Below are positions 17,791 to 26,651 of a stretch of 64,000 nucleotides of DNA, in pieces. The position numbers and the translations under genes are program-made. Source of the DNA: Microbacterium proteolyticum (GTDB lineage: Bacteria; Actinomycetota; Actinomycetes; Actinomycetales; Microbacteriaceae). The stretch's first letter is position 1. Every line of letters starts with the position of its first letter. Below the pieces are notes generated by a model, which had not been told where the DNA came from, made no database searches, and saw only the letters and a program-made list of their open reading frames with translations. The stretch is taken from assembly GCF_029639405.1 (NCBI RefSeq), contig NZ_CP121274.1:558001-622000 (forward strand). Reading direction: 5' to 3'.

Positions 17791-17910
17791 ATGTAGAGAC
17801 GGTGCAGCGAGGCGGCGGGAGACGCGCCCGCGAACGTCGGGACCGGCGGCGGGAGACGGCGAGGAGCGCCGACGGCCAGCGCACGCGCCCGGGCGGCCGT
17901 GCAAGCTCAG

Positions 17911-17977
17911 CGACAAACGCCGTCCGCGACGAGAAACAGTACGACCCGTCGTTTCCCACCGCGGATCGCGTTTATCG
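17911..17977. repeat. 67-bp nested inverted repeat, copy 3
   Basis: Outer arms at 17911-17920 and 17968-17977 (GCGTTTATCG); inner GACGAGAAAC at 17928 and GTCGTTTCCC at 17948. Same length and same half-site offsets as copy 2, from which it differs at scattered positions. Confidence 0.8.
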
Positions 17978-18024
17978 ACGCAGGTACGGCGACGCGTTGC
18001 GGCGCGACAGCGGAGGACGGCGGG

Positions 18025-18155
18025 ATGCCGCGGCGACGGCGCCCCGGAGAACGGGAGACCGCGAGGCCGGACGTGCCGCGGCCGCGGCCCCGGCGCTCCG
18101 GAGAACAGCAGACCGAGAGGGCCGGACATGCCGCGGCCCCGGCGCTCCGGAGAAC
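18025..18155. repeat. GC-rich tandem repeat (about 50-bp unit)
   Basis: Three imperfect units each end in a CCGGAGAAC-type block (18025-18052, 18073-18106, 18128-18155), with the core TGCCGCGGCCCCGGCGCTCC in two of them. A related block also occurs near 17602-17630. It lies just downstream of the alcohol dehydrogenase gene. Confidence 0.65.
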
Positions 18156-18177
18156 GTCGGGGCCGTGGCATCCGGGA

Positions 18178-19218
18178 TCAGGCGAAGGTCGCGGCGTCGA
18201 TGACGAAGCGGTAGCGCACGTCGCTCTTGAGCACGCGCTCGTAGGCCTCGTTGATCTTGTCGGCCGAGATGAGCTCGATCTCGGGCGCGATGCCGTTCTC
18301 GGCGCAGAAGTCGAGCATCTCCTGGGTCTCGCGGATGCCGCCGATGCCCGAGCCCGCGAATGAGCGGCGGTTGGCGAACAGGGTGAAGACCTCGATGGGC
18401 AGCGGCTCGGGCGGGGCGCCGACGTTGACCATCGTGCCGTTGCGGGCGAGCAGTCCCAGGTACTTCTTGAGCTCGAGCGGGGCGCTGACCGTGTTGACGA
18501 TGAGGTCGAACGTGTTCTTCAACGTCGAGAACGTCTCGTCGTCCTTCGTCGCGTAGTAGTGGTCGGCGCCCATCGCGAGGCCGTCGTCCTTCTTGCCGAG
18601 GGTCTGCGACAGCACGGTGACCTCGGCACCCATGGCGTGGGCGATCTTGACGGCCATGTGGCCGAGCCCGCCGAGGCCGACGATCGCGACCTTCTTGCCG
18701 GGACCGGCGTTCCAGTGGTTCAGCGGCGAGTAGGTGGTGATGCCGGCGCACAGCAGCGGCGCCGCCTTCTCGTACGGGATCGACTCCGGCACACGCAGCA
18801 CGAAGTCCTGGTCGACGACGATCTTCTCGCTGTAGCCGCCCTGGGTGATCGTGCCGTCGACGTCCTTCGCGCCGTACGTGCCGATGTTGCCCTTGAGGCA
18901 GTACTGCTCCTCGCCGGCCAGGCAGTTCTCGCACTCGCGGCAGGAGTTGACCATGCAGCCGACGCCGACACGGTCACCCACCTTGTGCTTCGTGACGTCG
19001 GCGCCGACCTCGGCGACCGTGCCGACGATCTCGTGGCCGACGGTCAGCGGGTAGGGCACCTCGCCCCACTCACCCCGGATGGTGTGGATGTCGGAGTGGC
19101 AGATGCCGGCGTAGGCGATGTCGATCAGGACGTCCTTCGGGCCGACATCGCGGCGCTCGATGGTCGTCGGTTCAAGGGGCGAGGTCGCGGACGACGCCGC
19201 GTAGGCGTTGACGTGCAT
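18178..19218 (-). CDS. Zinc-dependent NAD(P) alcohol dehydrogenase (AdhC/YahK-like)
   Basis: 346 residues. Medium-chain dehydrogenase with catalytic zinc ligands in AGICHSDIH and GHEIVG, the structural zinc cysteines in [15 protein letters not shown] and the Rossmann motif [12 protein letters not shown]. Closest to the cinnamyl-alcohol/YahK aldehyde-reductase type ([16 protein letters not shown]-like region). It reduces aldehydes to alcohols, probably with NADPH. Ribosome site GAGGAG seven bases from the ATG at 19218. Monocistronic. Confidence 0.93.
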   Translation of the reverse strand: MHVNAYAASSATSPLEPTTIERRDVGPKDVLIDIAYAGICHSDIHTIRGEWGEVPYPLTVGHEIVGTVAEVGADVTKHKVGDRVGVGCMVNSCRECENCLAGEEQYCLKGNIGTYGAKDVDGTITQGGYSEKIVVDQDFVLRVPESIPYEKAAPLLCAGITTYSPLNHWNAGPGKKVAIVGLGGLGHMAVKIAHAMGAEVTVLSQTLGKKDDGLAMGADHYYATKDDETFSTLKNTFDLIVNTVSAPLELKKYLGLLARNGTMVNVGAPPEPLPIEVFTLFANRRSFAGSGIGGIRETQEMLDFCAENGIAPEIELISADKINEAYERVLKSDVRYRFVIDAATFA

Positions 19219-19352
19219 GGGTCTCCTCGGGGAGGGGGAATCGAACTGGTCAATCATTCCGCGCCGCCGGGTGGGTGAGGGCGGGGTTGCACGGATGTGC
19301 GTTTCGGGTATCCGGATGCCGAGGGCGCCCACCCCCGAGTCCCGCTCGAACG

Positions 19353-19395
19353 ACGCGGCCGCGCCGATGCCCGAAGGCGATCGACGCGGCCGCGT
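19353..19395. terminator. Hairpin downstream of the GH30 gene
   Basis: ACGCGGCCGCG (19353-19363) pairs with CGCGGCCGCGT (19385-19395) across a 21-base loop, 12 bases beyond the stop codon of the minus-strand GH30 gene. Confidence 0.6.
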
Positions 19396-19407
19396 GATCT
19401 CGAAGGG

Positions 19408-22400
19408 TCAGCCCTCGGTGGAGCCCGCCCCGCGACGCCGGCGCCAGAGCACCAGCCCACCGAGGAGCAGCAGCAGACCGGCACCGGCCCCGAGGACGGC
19501 GATGCCTTCCGACTGCAGACCCGTCACCGCGAGGTCGCGCGCCGAGGAGCTCGTGGACGAGCTCGTCGACGAACCGCTCGAGCCCGAACCGTTCGACGAT
19601 CCCGAACCGGTGTTTCCGGTGCCCGAACCGCTTCCGCCGGTGCCGGAGCCGTTCCCGTTCCCCGACCCGTCGCCGCCACCGGTGCCCGGGTCGACCGGGG
19701 CGGCTGCGGGGACGATGGCCGCGGAGCGTGCCGATCCGGCGGTGAAGCCCTCGGCGGACGCGGTGACCTCCACGGAGATCTCCCGACCCTCGTCGGCGGC
19801 GGTCAGCGCGTAGGCGTCGGCCGTGGCATCCGGGATCGGTGAACCGTCGCGCAGCCACACGAACGTCTGCGCCGCGTCGGCGGGATCGGTCGTCGCCGTC
19901 GCCCGCACCGTCGAACCGACGCGCGGCTCACCCGCGAGGGTCGGCGTGTCGACCCCCACCGTGCGCTCGATCGTCACGGTGTAGGTCTGCTCGGTGCCGT
20001 CGGGGGCGGTCACCCGCACGGACCCGGCGTCTCCGGCAGCGCGGGCCGTCTCGGACCCTGCACCCGGCTGCGTGATCTGGACCGTGGCATCCTCGTCGAC
20101 CGCGACCGCGTGCAGTTCCGGCCACGCGGACCCCGTCGACGCGACGGTGTACTCGAACGTCTTCGGGTCGAAACCGGCGACGGGCGTGTCACCCACGGTC
20201 AACCGCGCGAGATCGGCGATGCCCGCGGGCGACGCGGAGGCCGCGTAGATCGACACTTCCGAGACGATCATGTGCGTCTGCGACCGGGCGTTCAACACGA
20301 CCCGCACCTCGTCGGCCGTACCCGTCACCGGCACGTCGACCAGGGGCGCACCGCTGGACGGCGTCGGCACGGTGATGAGGTCGCCCTGCACCCACTCGCC
20401 GCCGCTCACCCGGTGATCGACGCGCATCGTCGTCGGCCAGCTCAGGGTGCCGCCGTCCTTGTAGAACTGCACCGCGACGTGCGTCAGCGTCTCGCGCTTT
20501 GCCAGCACGTAGCTGAGGGTGTCCTGGTCGTTCTTCGTGCCGCCTCGCCAGTTCGACCATCCCTTGTCGGTGGTGATGCCGTTGATGGTGTTGACGACGG
20601 GGTAGCCCGACTCGGTGTAGGTCGCGGAGGGCGCGCTCTGCGGGGCGACGTTGTTCTCCGCCGCCGCCGTGACGATGACCGTCAGCTTCGCGTCGAGACG
20701 CTCGCCGGCGGGGCCTGTCGCGACACCGGCCACCGTGACGGTTCCCGGCGCGGCGAACGCGGCGTCCGTCAGGTCGCTCCACGTCCACTCCACCGGCACC
20801 CAGTAGCCGCCGCCCGAGGGCGTCAGCTCGGCCTGGACGTCGCGGTCGGCGAGGTCCTTCACGACATCCAGGGCGCTGCCCGCCGGAACCGTCACCGACG
20901 CCGGCCGCGTCGCGGTGAACGCACCGACTTCGACCGTCGCCGTGGCCTCGAACTCCGTGCCGAAGAGATCGGTACCCGTGCCGCGCACCTGCACCGTGCC
21001 GGGACGCGACCAGTCGACGCCGTCGAGCTGCCAAGTGACGTCAGCGGCGCGCAGCGTTTTGCCTGCATAGCGGATCACGGCCTTGGCCGGCAGCTGCGGG
21101 GTGACGTCGACCGCGGTGGCCACCGACACGGGCTCCGTGCCCAGGATGCTCGTCGTCGCGATGCGCCACTGCTGGTTGCCACCGCCGTTGGACGTCCACA
21201 GCCCCACGGTCGCGCCGGGGGTCGTGCTGGCCTGATTCACGTCGAGGACGCGCTCGGCGGCCACGTTCAGCAGCGAGTAGTACTCACCGTCCGTGGTCGA
21301 CGCCATCCACTGCGTCGCGGGGTTGCTCGCGGCCGTGGCGGGATCGGCGTCGACGAGAGCGGTACCCCCGTTGTCGGATGCCAGGAATTGGCCCGATCCG
21401 TTCTGGAGCGTGAAGCGGTGGCGGTTGGTGCCCTCGCCGTCGATGGTGCGCACGGTCCAGGTCTGCGCGCGGGCGGCGTCGGCCGTCGTCGCGCTGGGGC
21501 GGATCGCGAGGCCCGACGAGGCGTCGAGGGTGAGACCGCTCTGCACCCCGGAGAGCTGCACCTTCTCACCGTCGCGGAACGCGGCGGCATCCTGCGAGAC
21601 GCCCGAGACGCCGTCGATGACGAACGTCGTGACCGACTTCGCCGGGACGGTCACCGTGGCGGTCCGGGATGCCGCGTCCACGGCGACCTTCGCACCCTCC
21701 TTCAGCGCGTTGACGGTCGGCTGTTCGACCGTCGACTGGGTGGTCACGATCGGGGTGACCGTGGCACCGGGCGCGATCGTGCCGAAGTCGCTCAGGTCGA
21801 TCTGCACGGTCTTCTCGGACGTGTCGGAGTTGACGTGCACGATCGTCGCACCCTGACCGTCGGCGTCGATGGCCGCCGTGGACTGGGCGTTGTCGGTGGA
21901 CATCAGGCGGTCACCCGGGTGGATGTAGTGCGTGAAGTTCCGGACGGTGTTGTACTTCTCGTTGGTCAGCACCTTGCACGAGGGGTCTGCTTCACCGTCG
22001 GCGATGCGACGGAGCGACTTGCCCTCGGCGTTGCAGTCGAAGTCGATATAGACGCTGCCCCAGTTGAGGTTCTCGACCTTCTGCATGTTGTACAGGTCTT
22101 CGACGGGCTGCCAGAACACCCAGGCGGTCGGCTCGAGCTCGCGGAGGTCGCCGACGATGTGCTCGGCCATCCCGATGCCGTTGTTGATGTCGTTGGTCGT
22201 GAAGCCTCCGGCGGTCCAGTTGCCCTCGACCTCGCTCATCCACAGGGGCTTGTCGGCGGCCTTGGCGATGTCGCGCACGACCTGGCGTCCGCCGGTGCCG
22301 TACGTGTGGACGTTGAGCTGGTCGACGAGGCTCTTCGACTCCGCCGACCAGGTGTTCCAGTTCGTGGCGAAGATCCCGGGGTTCGTCTCGTCCATCGCCG

Positions 22401-23283
22401 AGATGACGGCGTCGGTGGTGGTGCTCGGCTGCGCGAGGCGGGCCGCGAGCGCCTTGACCATGGCATCCTGCGCCTGCGGGCCGATGTGCGCACCCTCCTG
22501 GCGCCCGCCGGTGGGCCACTGGGCGCCGTTGGGGATCTGCGTCTGCCAGTAGTTCGTGTTCGGCTCGTTGAACGGGTCGATCGTGTCGAAGGTGATGCCG
22601 TGCGCCTTCTCGAGCTCGTCGACGACGTTCACGAGGTAGCCGGCGAACTTGTCCATGTCGGCGGGAGCGAGCTGCTCGCTCGTGGCGTTGTTGATGCCGC
22701 CGGAGACGTAGCCGCTCTGGGTGAGGAAATAGGGCGGGGAGTTGCTGAAGGCCTCCCAGTGGGTGACCTTGCCCTTGAGCGCGTCGATCCACCACCGCTG
22801 GGCGGAGTCGGCGTCGAAGTCGTACGCGTTCGGGTCGTCGGGGTTCCACGCGGCCTTGTACCGGTTGCGGTCGGCGTAGTTCGACGTGATCGCCCCCTGG
22901 GAGTCGGTCGCGCCGAGGTCGGGGTTCCAGAACCCGGGGACCGCACCGCCGGGCCGCAGATACGCCGGCACGTCGGAGGCGTTGCCGCCGCCGATGTTGT
23001 ACCGGGCGATGTTGAGGTTGAGGCCGTCCTCGCCGAACACGGCGTCGAAGAGCTTCTGACGCACGTCGGCGGGGTAGTTGCCGGTGGCGTTGGCGAACCA
23101 CACCAGGCTCGTGCCCCATCCCTCGAACGGCTCCGCCGCCGAGGCGGGGTTGGGGGTGATGCGCACCGTGGCGGTGGGTGCGGCAGCGGCGGGCGCTGCG
23201 GCGGTGGCGGCGGTCGTCGCCGCGATCCCGCCGGCGGCCAGGGCGACAGCACAGGTCATCGACAACAGTCGAGCTGACTTCAT
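19408..23283 (-). CDS. Large cell-wall-anchored GH30 glycosidase (probable endo-beta-1,6-galactanase type)
   Basis: 1291 residues. Signal peptide 1-35; GH30 catalytic barrel and its beta-domain (about 38-560) with acid/base Glu240 in DPFNEPN and nucleophile Glu351 in MSEVEGNW. The WEAFSNSPPYFLTQSGYVSG motif resembles GH30 subfamily 5 endo-beta-1,6-galactanases (recognition, not search). Then a ricin-like beta-trefoil (about 575-715), a Big_4-like Ig domain, a discoidin-like domain (about 900-1010), a cadherin-like sandwich, an Ig domain, a long Gly/Ser linker and LAVTG plus a membrane helix and RRRR tail for sortase anchoring. Two LacI operators lie upstream. ATG 23283 has GGA six bases before it; ATG 23289 is the alternative. 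Confidence 0.88.
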   Translation of the reverse strand: MKSARLLSMTCAVALAAGGIAATTAATAAAPAAAAPTATVRITPNPASAAEPFEGWGTSLVWFANATGNYPADVRQKLFDAVFGEDGLNLNIARYNIGGGNASDVPAYLRPGGAVPGFWNPDLGATDSQGAITSNYADRNRYKAAWNPDDPNAYDFDADSAQRWWIDALKGKVTHWEAFSNSPPYFLTQSGYVSGGINNATSEQLAPADMDKFAGYLVNVVDELEKAHGITFDTIDPFNEPNTNYWQTQIPNGAQWPTGGRQEGAHIGPQAQDAMVKALAARLAQPSTTTDAVISAMDETNPGIFATNWNTWSAESKSLVDQLNVHTYGTGGRQVVRDIAKAADKPLWMSEVEGNWTAGGFTTNDINNGIGMAEHIVGDLRELEPTAWVFWQPVEDLYNMQKVENLNWGSVYIDFDCNAEGKSLRRIADGEADPSCKVLTNEKYNTVRNFTHYIHPGDRLMSTDNAQSTAAIDADGQGATIVHVNSDTSEKTVQIDLSDFGTIAPGATVTPIVTTQSTVEQPTVNALKEGAKVAVDAASRTATVTVPAKSVTTFVIDGVSGVSQDAAAFRDGEKVQLSGVQSGLTLDASSGLAIRPSATTADAARAQTWTVRTIDGEGTNRHRFTLQNGSGQFLASDNGGTALVDADPATAASNPATQWMASTTDGEYYSLLNVAAERVLDVNQASTTPGATVGLWTSNGGGNQQWRIATTSILGTEPVSVATAVDVTPQLPAKAVIRYAGKTLRAADVTWQLDGVDWSRPGTVQVRGTGTDLFGTEFEATATVEVGAFTATRPASVTVPAGSALDVVKDLADRDVQAELTPSGGGYWVPVEWTWSDLTDAAFAAPGTVTVAGVATGPAGERLDAKLTVIVTAAAENNVAPQSAPSATYTESGYPVVNTINGITTDKGWSNWRGGTKNDQDTLSYVLAKRETLTHVAVQFYKDGGTLSWPTTMRVDHRVSGGEWVQGDLITVPTPSSGAPLVDVPVTGTADEVRVVLNARSQTHMIVSEVSIYAASASPAGIADLARLTVGDTPVAGFDPKTFEYTVASTGSAWPELHAVAVDEDATVQITQPGAGSETARAAGDAGSVRVTAPDGTEQTYTVTIERTVGVDTPTLAGEPRVGSTVRATATTDPADAAQTFVWLRDGSPIPDATADAYALTAADEGREISVEVTASAEGFTAGSARSAAIVPAAAPVDPGTGGGDGSGNGNGSGTGGSGSGTGNTGSGSSNGSGSSGSSTSSSTSSSARDLAVTGLQSEGIAVLGAGAGLLLLLGGLVLWRRRRGAGSTEG

Positions 23284-23327
23284 CGTCATTCCGATCCGAC
23301 CGCATCGGCGCGGTCTCGTGGGTGGAG

Positions 23328-23357
23328 ATGTTGACGTCAACATGTTGACGTCAACAT
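23328..23357. promoter_or_regulatory. Two overlapping LacI-type operators upstream of the GH30 gene
   Basis: Two perfect 16-bp palindromes ATGTTGACGTCAACAT (23328-23343 and 23342-23357) share two bases. On the minus strand, possible -35 TTGTGC (23384-23389) and -10 TAGGTT (23360-23365), 18 bases apart, place them just downstream of the transcription start, a roadblock position. The same site occurs near the LacI gene and its divergent ABC operon. Confidence 0.8.
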
Positions 23358-23555
23358 CGAACCTAGCGGAGGAGGGCACCGCGGCACAACGTCCGGCACG
23401 GGCCGCCCTCCGCCCTCAGCCCGCTCCCGAGCGGAGGAGATTCGGCGAGGGGAGGACGGATGCCACGGCTTCGGTCCTCCGCCCGGCGAATCCCCTCCGC
23501 TCCACGGCGAGCCGCGGGCGCACAGCGCGCCGGCCCACGCCCGAGCAGCCGGGGA

Positions 23556-24602
23556 TCAGGCGCGCGGGCCGGAGCTTTCGCGCACCACGAGGGAGGTGGG
23601 GACCAGCGTGCGCGCGTGCTCTCCGCCGGCGCCCTCGATGTCGGCGATCAGGGCGCTCATCGCCTCTTCGCCGACACGCTCGAAGCGCTGTCGCACCGTC
23701 GTCAGCGGGGGCCAGAAGTTCGCCGACTCGGGCATGTCGTCGTACCCGACGACGCTGACGTCACCGGGGACCGCGCGTCCGGCCTCGTGCAGCGCCCGGA
23801 TGACTCCGAGCGCCATCTGGTCGTTCGCCGCGAAGACGGCCGTCACGCTCGGATCTTCCGCGAGCGTCGCACCGATGCGGTGCCCCGACTCGGCGGTCCA
23901 GTCGCCGATCTGCAGCGGCGGCACGCGGCATCCGCGTTCCTCGAGGGCGGCGCGCCACGCGTCGCGGCGGCGCTCGGCGGCGAAGGACTCGGGCGGACCC
24001 GACACGTGCCAGACGGTCTCGTGGCCGAGGTCGAGCAGGTGCTCGGTGGCCAGGCGCGCCCCCTGCGCCTGGTCGTTGTCGACGACGGCGTAGGGGTAGT
24101 CGGCGCTGGAGTCGACGACGACGACCGGCAGCCCCGAGGGGATGGACAGTTCGTTCTCGCCGAGGCGATGCGTCTCGATGAGGATCACGATCCCGTCGAC
24201 GGCGTGCTCGTGGAGCCGGAGGAAGGCTCCCGACACGTCGGACTGCGAGGCGGACTGCACCGTGATGAGGGTGATGGAGTACCCGGATGCCGCGGCCACC
24301 GACGCCAGCGCATCGAGCGTGCGGGTGTTGCCGTAGGAACTCAGCGAGAACATGATCACGCCGATGCTGCGGAAGCGTCCGGAGCGGAGGGCCCGTGCGG
24401 CGCTGTTCGGCCGGTAGCCGAGGGAGGCCATCGCGTCGAGAACGCGGCGACGCGTGTCAGGATCGACGTTGGAGCGACCGTTCGCCACGCGCGACACCGT
24501 CTGCCCCGAAACCCCCGCCGCCGCAGCGACGTCGGCCATCGACACCTCGCGGCGCCGTGCGCGGCCCCCCGCCGCGGCCGACACCGTCGTCGTCTCGCTC
24601 AC
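23556..24602 (-). CDS. LacI-family regulator of the glycosidase/ABC locus
   Basis: 348 residues. The LacI HTH is at about 17-40 (VSMADVAAAAGVSGQTVSRV), followed by the hinge and a periplasmic-binding-type sugar domain (GVIMFSLSSYGN on). GTG at 24602 is chosen because GAGGAG lies six bases upstream; an ATG at 24632 is in frame but sits inside an operator. It is 51% or so alike by eye to the second LacI of the window in the HTH and C-terminal motifs (VVGYDDM, PPLTTVRQ). It likely represses the GH30 gene, itself and the ABC/GH operon until a sugar (arabinose- or galactose-containing) binds. Confidence 0.9.
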   Translation of the reverse strand: MSETTTVSAAAGGRARRREVSMADVAAAAGVSGQTVSRVANGRSNVDPDTRRRVLDAMASLGYRPNSAARALRSGRFRSIGVIMFSLSSYGNTRTLDALASVAAASGYSITLITVQSASQSDVSGAFLRLHEHAVDGIVILIETHRLGENELSIPSGLPVVVVDSSADYPYAVVDNDQAQGARLATEHLLDLGHETVWHVSGPPESFAAERRRDAWRAALEERGCRVPPLQIGDWTAESGHRIGATLAEDPSVTAVFAANDQMALGVIRALHEAGRAVPGDVSVVGYDDMPESANFWPPLTTVRQRFERVGEEAMSALIADIEGAGGEHARTLVPTSLVVRESSGPRA

Positions 24603-24616
24603 GTCTGCCTCCTCGG

Positions 24617-24632
24617 GTGTTGACGTTGACAT
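24617..24632. promoter_or_regulatory. LacI-type operator (imperfect)
   Basis: GTGTTGACGTTGACAT matches the ATGTTGACGTCAACAT operator except at a few positions. It overlaps the -35 TTGACA (24626-24631) of the ABC operon and the region upstream of the LacI gene. Confidence 0.6.
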
Positions 24633-24666
24633 GCTAACCGGGGTCCGGTTATGTTTACGTCAACAT
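24626..24666 (+). promoter_or_regulatory. Promoter with LacI operator for the sugar ABC operon
   Basis: A consensus -35 TTGACA (24626-24631), a 17-base spacer and -10 TTATGT (24649-24654). Operator ATGTTTACGTCAACAT (24651-24666), one base off the perfect palindrome found upstream of the GH30 gene, covers the -10 and start site. Confidence 0.8.
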
Positions 24667-24713
24667 CGCGGCGACCCGCCCGCGTTGCGCACCAATGAAG
24701 AGGCATCCGGACG

Positions 24714-25637
24714 ATGACGACCACCGCGGCACCCCCGCCCGCTCTGCGCCCCCCGCGCCGTAAGCGACGCGCCCGTATCGACGACCGCGGCTGGCTGTTC
24801 GTCGCCCCGTTCGCCATCGTGTTCGCGCTGGTCTTCCTCGCGCCCCTCGCGTACTCGCTCTACCTCAGCGTCTTCCGCGACCAGCTGGTCGGCGGCAACG
24901 CGTTCGTCGGCTTCGCCAACTACATCGCCGTCTTCGGCGACGGGAAGTTCTGGGACGGCCTCGGCCGCGTCTCGCTCTTCCTCGTCGTGCAGGTGCCCGT
25001 CATGCTCCTCCTGGCGCTCGCGGCCGCCCTCGCGATCGACAGTGCGCGCCTGCACGCCGCCGGCTTCTACCGCATCGTGATCTTCCTCCCCTACGCCGTC
25101 CCCGCCGTCGTGGCGGTGCTCATGTGGGGGTACATCTACGGCGATCAGTTCGGCCTCACCCGCAACCTCAACGACCTTCTCGGCGGCACCTTCGTGCAGC
25201 CGTTCGTGCCCGAGTGGATGCTGGTCTCGATCGGCAACATCGTCACGTGGCAGTTCGTCGGCTACAACATGCTGATCTTCTACTCCTCGCTGAAGACGAT
25301 CCCCGGCGAACTGTACGAAGCGGCATCCATCGACGGCGCCGGGGCGTGGCGCACGATCTTCTCGATCAAGATCCCCGCGGTGCGCGGCGCGGTCGTCATC
25401 GCGACGATCTTCTCGATCATCGGCAGCTTCCAGCTCTTCAACGAGCCCAACATCCTCAAGCCCCTGGCGCCGAACACCATCACGACGTTCTTCACGCCGA
25501 ACATGTACGCCTACAACCTGTCGTTCGCGGGCCAGCAGTACAACTACGCGGCCACGGTCGCCATCATCATGGGTGTCATCACCGCCGTCATCGCCTACGT
25601 CGTGCAGCTGCGCGGCTCACGTCAGGAGGCGCGATGA
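24714..25637 (+). CDS. Sugar ABC transporter permease (MalF/UgpA type)
   Basis: 307 residues, six membrane helices of the BPD_transp_1 fold, with the EAA loop YEAASIDGAGAWRTIFSIKIP that contacts the ATPase. A basic N-terminal head (PPRRKRRAR) precedes the first helix. Carbohydrate uptake CUT1 family. Ribosome site GAAGAGG upstream; promoter with LacI operator. The stop overlaps the next start (ATGA). No ATP-binding gene lies in the locus, so a shared MsmK/MsiK-type ATPase is required. Confidence 0.95.
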   Translation: MTTTAAPPPALRPPRRKRRARIDDRGWLFVAPFAIVFALVFLAPLAYSLYLSVFRDQLVGGNAFVGFANYIAVFGDGKFWDGLGRVSLFLVVQVPVMLLLALAAALAIDSARLHAAGFYRIVIFLPYAVPAVVAVLMWGYIYGDQFGLTRNLNDLLGGTFVQPFVPEWMLVSIGNIVTWQFVGYNMLIFYSSLKTIPGELYEAASIDGAGAWRTIFSIKIPAVRGAVVIATIFSIIGSFQLFNEPNILKPLAPNTITTFFTPNMYAYNLSFAGQQYNYAATVAIIMGVITAVIAYVVQLRGSRQEAR

Positions 25638-26569
25638 CCACCGCGACCGCACCCCGCACCGACACCGTGGCCGTGACCACCTCCCGCTCGCGCTCGCGCC
25701 GCGGCTTCGCCCGCACCTCGCCGACGCAGAGCAAGAAGTCGATCGTCCTCAGCATCGTCATGGCGCTGTACCTGCTGTACACGCTGGTGCCGCTCTTCTG
25801 GCTCGTCATCAACGCGACCAAGACCCAGCCCGACCTGTTCTCGACGTTCGGTCTGTGGTTCGGCGACAGCTTCGCGCTGGGCGACAACATCGTCCAGACG
25901 CTGACCTATCGCGACGGGATCTTCCTGCGCTGGCTCGGCAACACCCTGCTGTACGTCGTCGTCGGCGCCGGAGGGGCGACCCTGCTGGCGACCCTGGCCG
26001 GCTACGGCCTGGCCAAGTACAACTTCCGCGGGCGCAAGGCCGTGTTCGCCGTCGTGCTCGGCGCCATCGCGGTGCCGGGAACGGCCCTCGCCGTGCCGAC
26101 CTTCCTGCTCTTCAGCCAGCTCGGTCTCACGAACACCCCCTGGGCGATCATCATCCCGTCGCTGATCAGCCCGTTCGGCCTGTACCTCATCTGGGTGTAC
26201 GCGACGGATGCCATCCCCACCGAGCTGCTGGAAGCCGCCCGGATGGACGGGGCCGGCGAGTTCCGCACCTTCTTCACCATCTCGATCCGGCTCCTCACGC
26301 CGGGCATCGTGACGGTGCTGCTGTTCGCGGTCGTCGCGACCTGGAACAACTACTTCCTCCCGCTCATCATGCTCAGCGACCCGGCCTGGTACCCCCTGAC
26401 CGTCGGCCTGAACCAGTGGAACGCGCAGGCGACCGGCGTCGGCGCCCAGCCGATCTACAACCTCGTGATCACCGGCGCGCTCCTCTCGATCATCCCGATC
26501 GTCGCCGCGTTCCTCGTCCTGCAGCGCTTCTGGCAGTCCGGTCTGAGTGCCGGAAGCGTCAAGCAGTGA
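25634..26569 (+). CDS. Sugar ABC transporter permease (MalG/UgpE type)
   Basis: 311 residues, six membrane helices, EAA loop LLEAARMDGAGEFRTFFTISI and the MalG-typical GLAKYNFRGRK segment. Partner of the preceding permease; the start overlaps its stop (ATGA), implying translational coupling and a 1:1 heterodimer in the membrane. A basic, Ser/Arg-rich N-terminus (1-35) is cytoplasmic. Confidence 0.95.
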   Translation: MTTATAPRTDTVAVTTSRSRSRRGFARTSPTQSKKSIVLSIVMALYLLYTLVPLFWLVINATKTQPDLFSTFGLWFGDSFALGDNIVQTLTYRDGIFLRWLGNTLLYVVVGAGGATLLATLAGYGLAKYNFRGRKAVFAVVLGAIAVPGTALAVPTFLLFSQLGLTNTPWAIIIPSLISPFGLYLIWVYATDAIPTELLEAARMDGAGEFRTFFTISIRLLTPGIVTVLLFAVVATWNNYFLPLIMLSDPAWYPLTVGLNQWNAQATGVGAQPIYNLVITGALLSIIPIVAAFLVLQRFWQSGLSAGSVKQ

Positions 26570-26651
26570 CCCTCGACTCCCTCCCGAACCCGGAGCGTCC
26601 TGCCCCGGAATCCCGCAACACAATCCACAACAACGAAGTGAAGGAATCCCG

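Larger units (their letters stand above)
17377..18177. other. Repeat-rich 0.8 kb intergenic region without a gene
   Basis: Between the pgm stop and the alcohol dehydrogenase stop no reading frame has plausible codon use. The region holds a pgm terminator, three copies of a 67-bp nested inverted repeat (17522, 17724, 17911), G/C-rich runs based on GGCGGGGCGGCTGCTG (about 17640-17700) and a tandem GC-rich repeat (18025-18155). Confidence 0.75.

Noticed and set aside
17395..18177. Several reading frames of 120-220 residues in the gap after pgm
   Set aside because: They are Arg/Ala/Gly-rich, overlap in all frames and consist of the repeats; none has a start signal or known motif.
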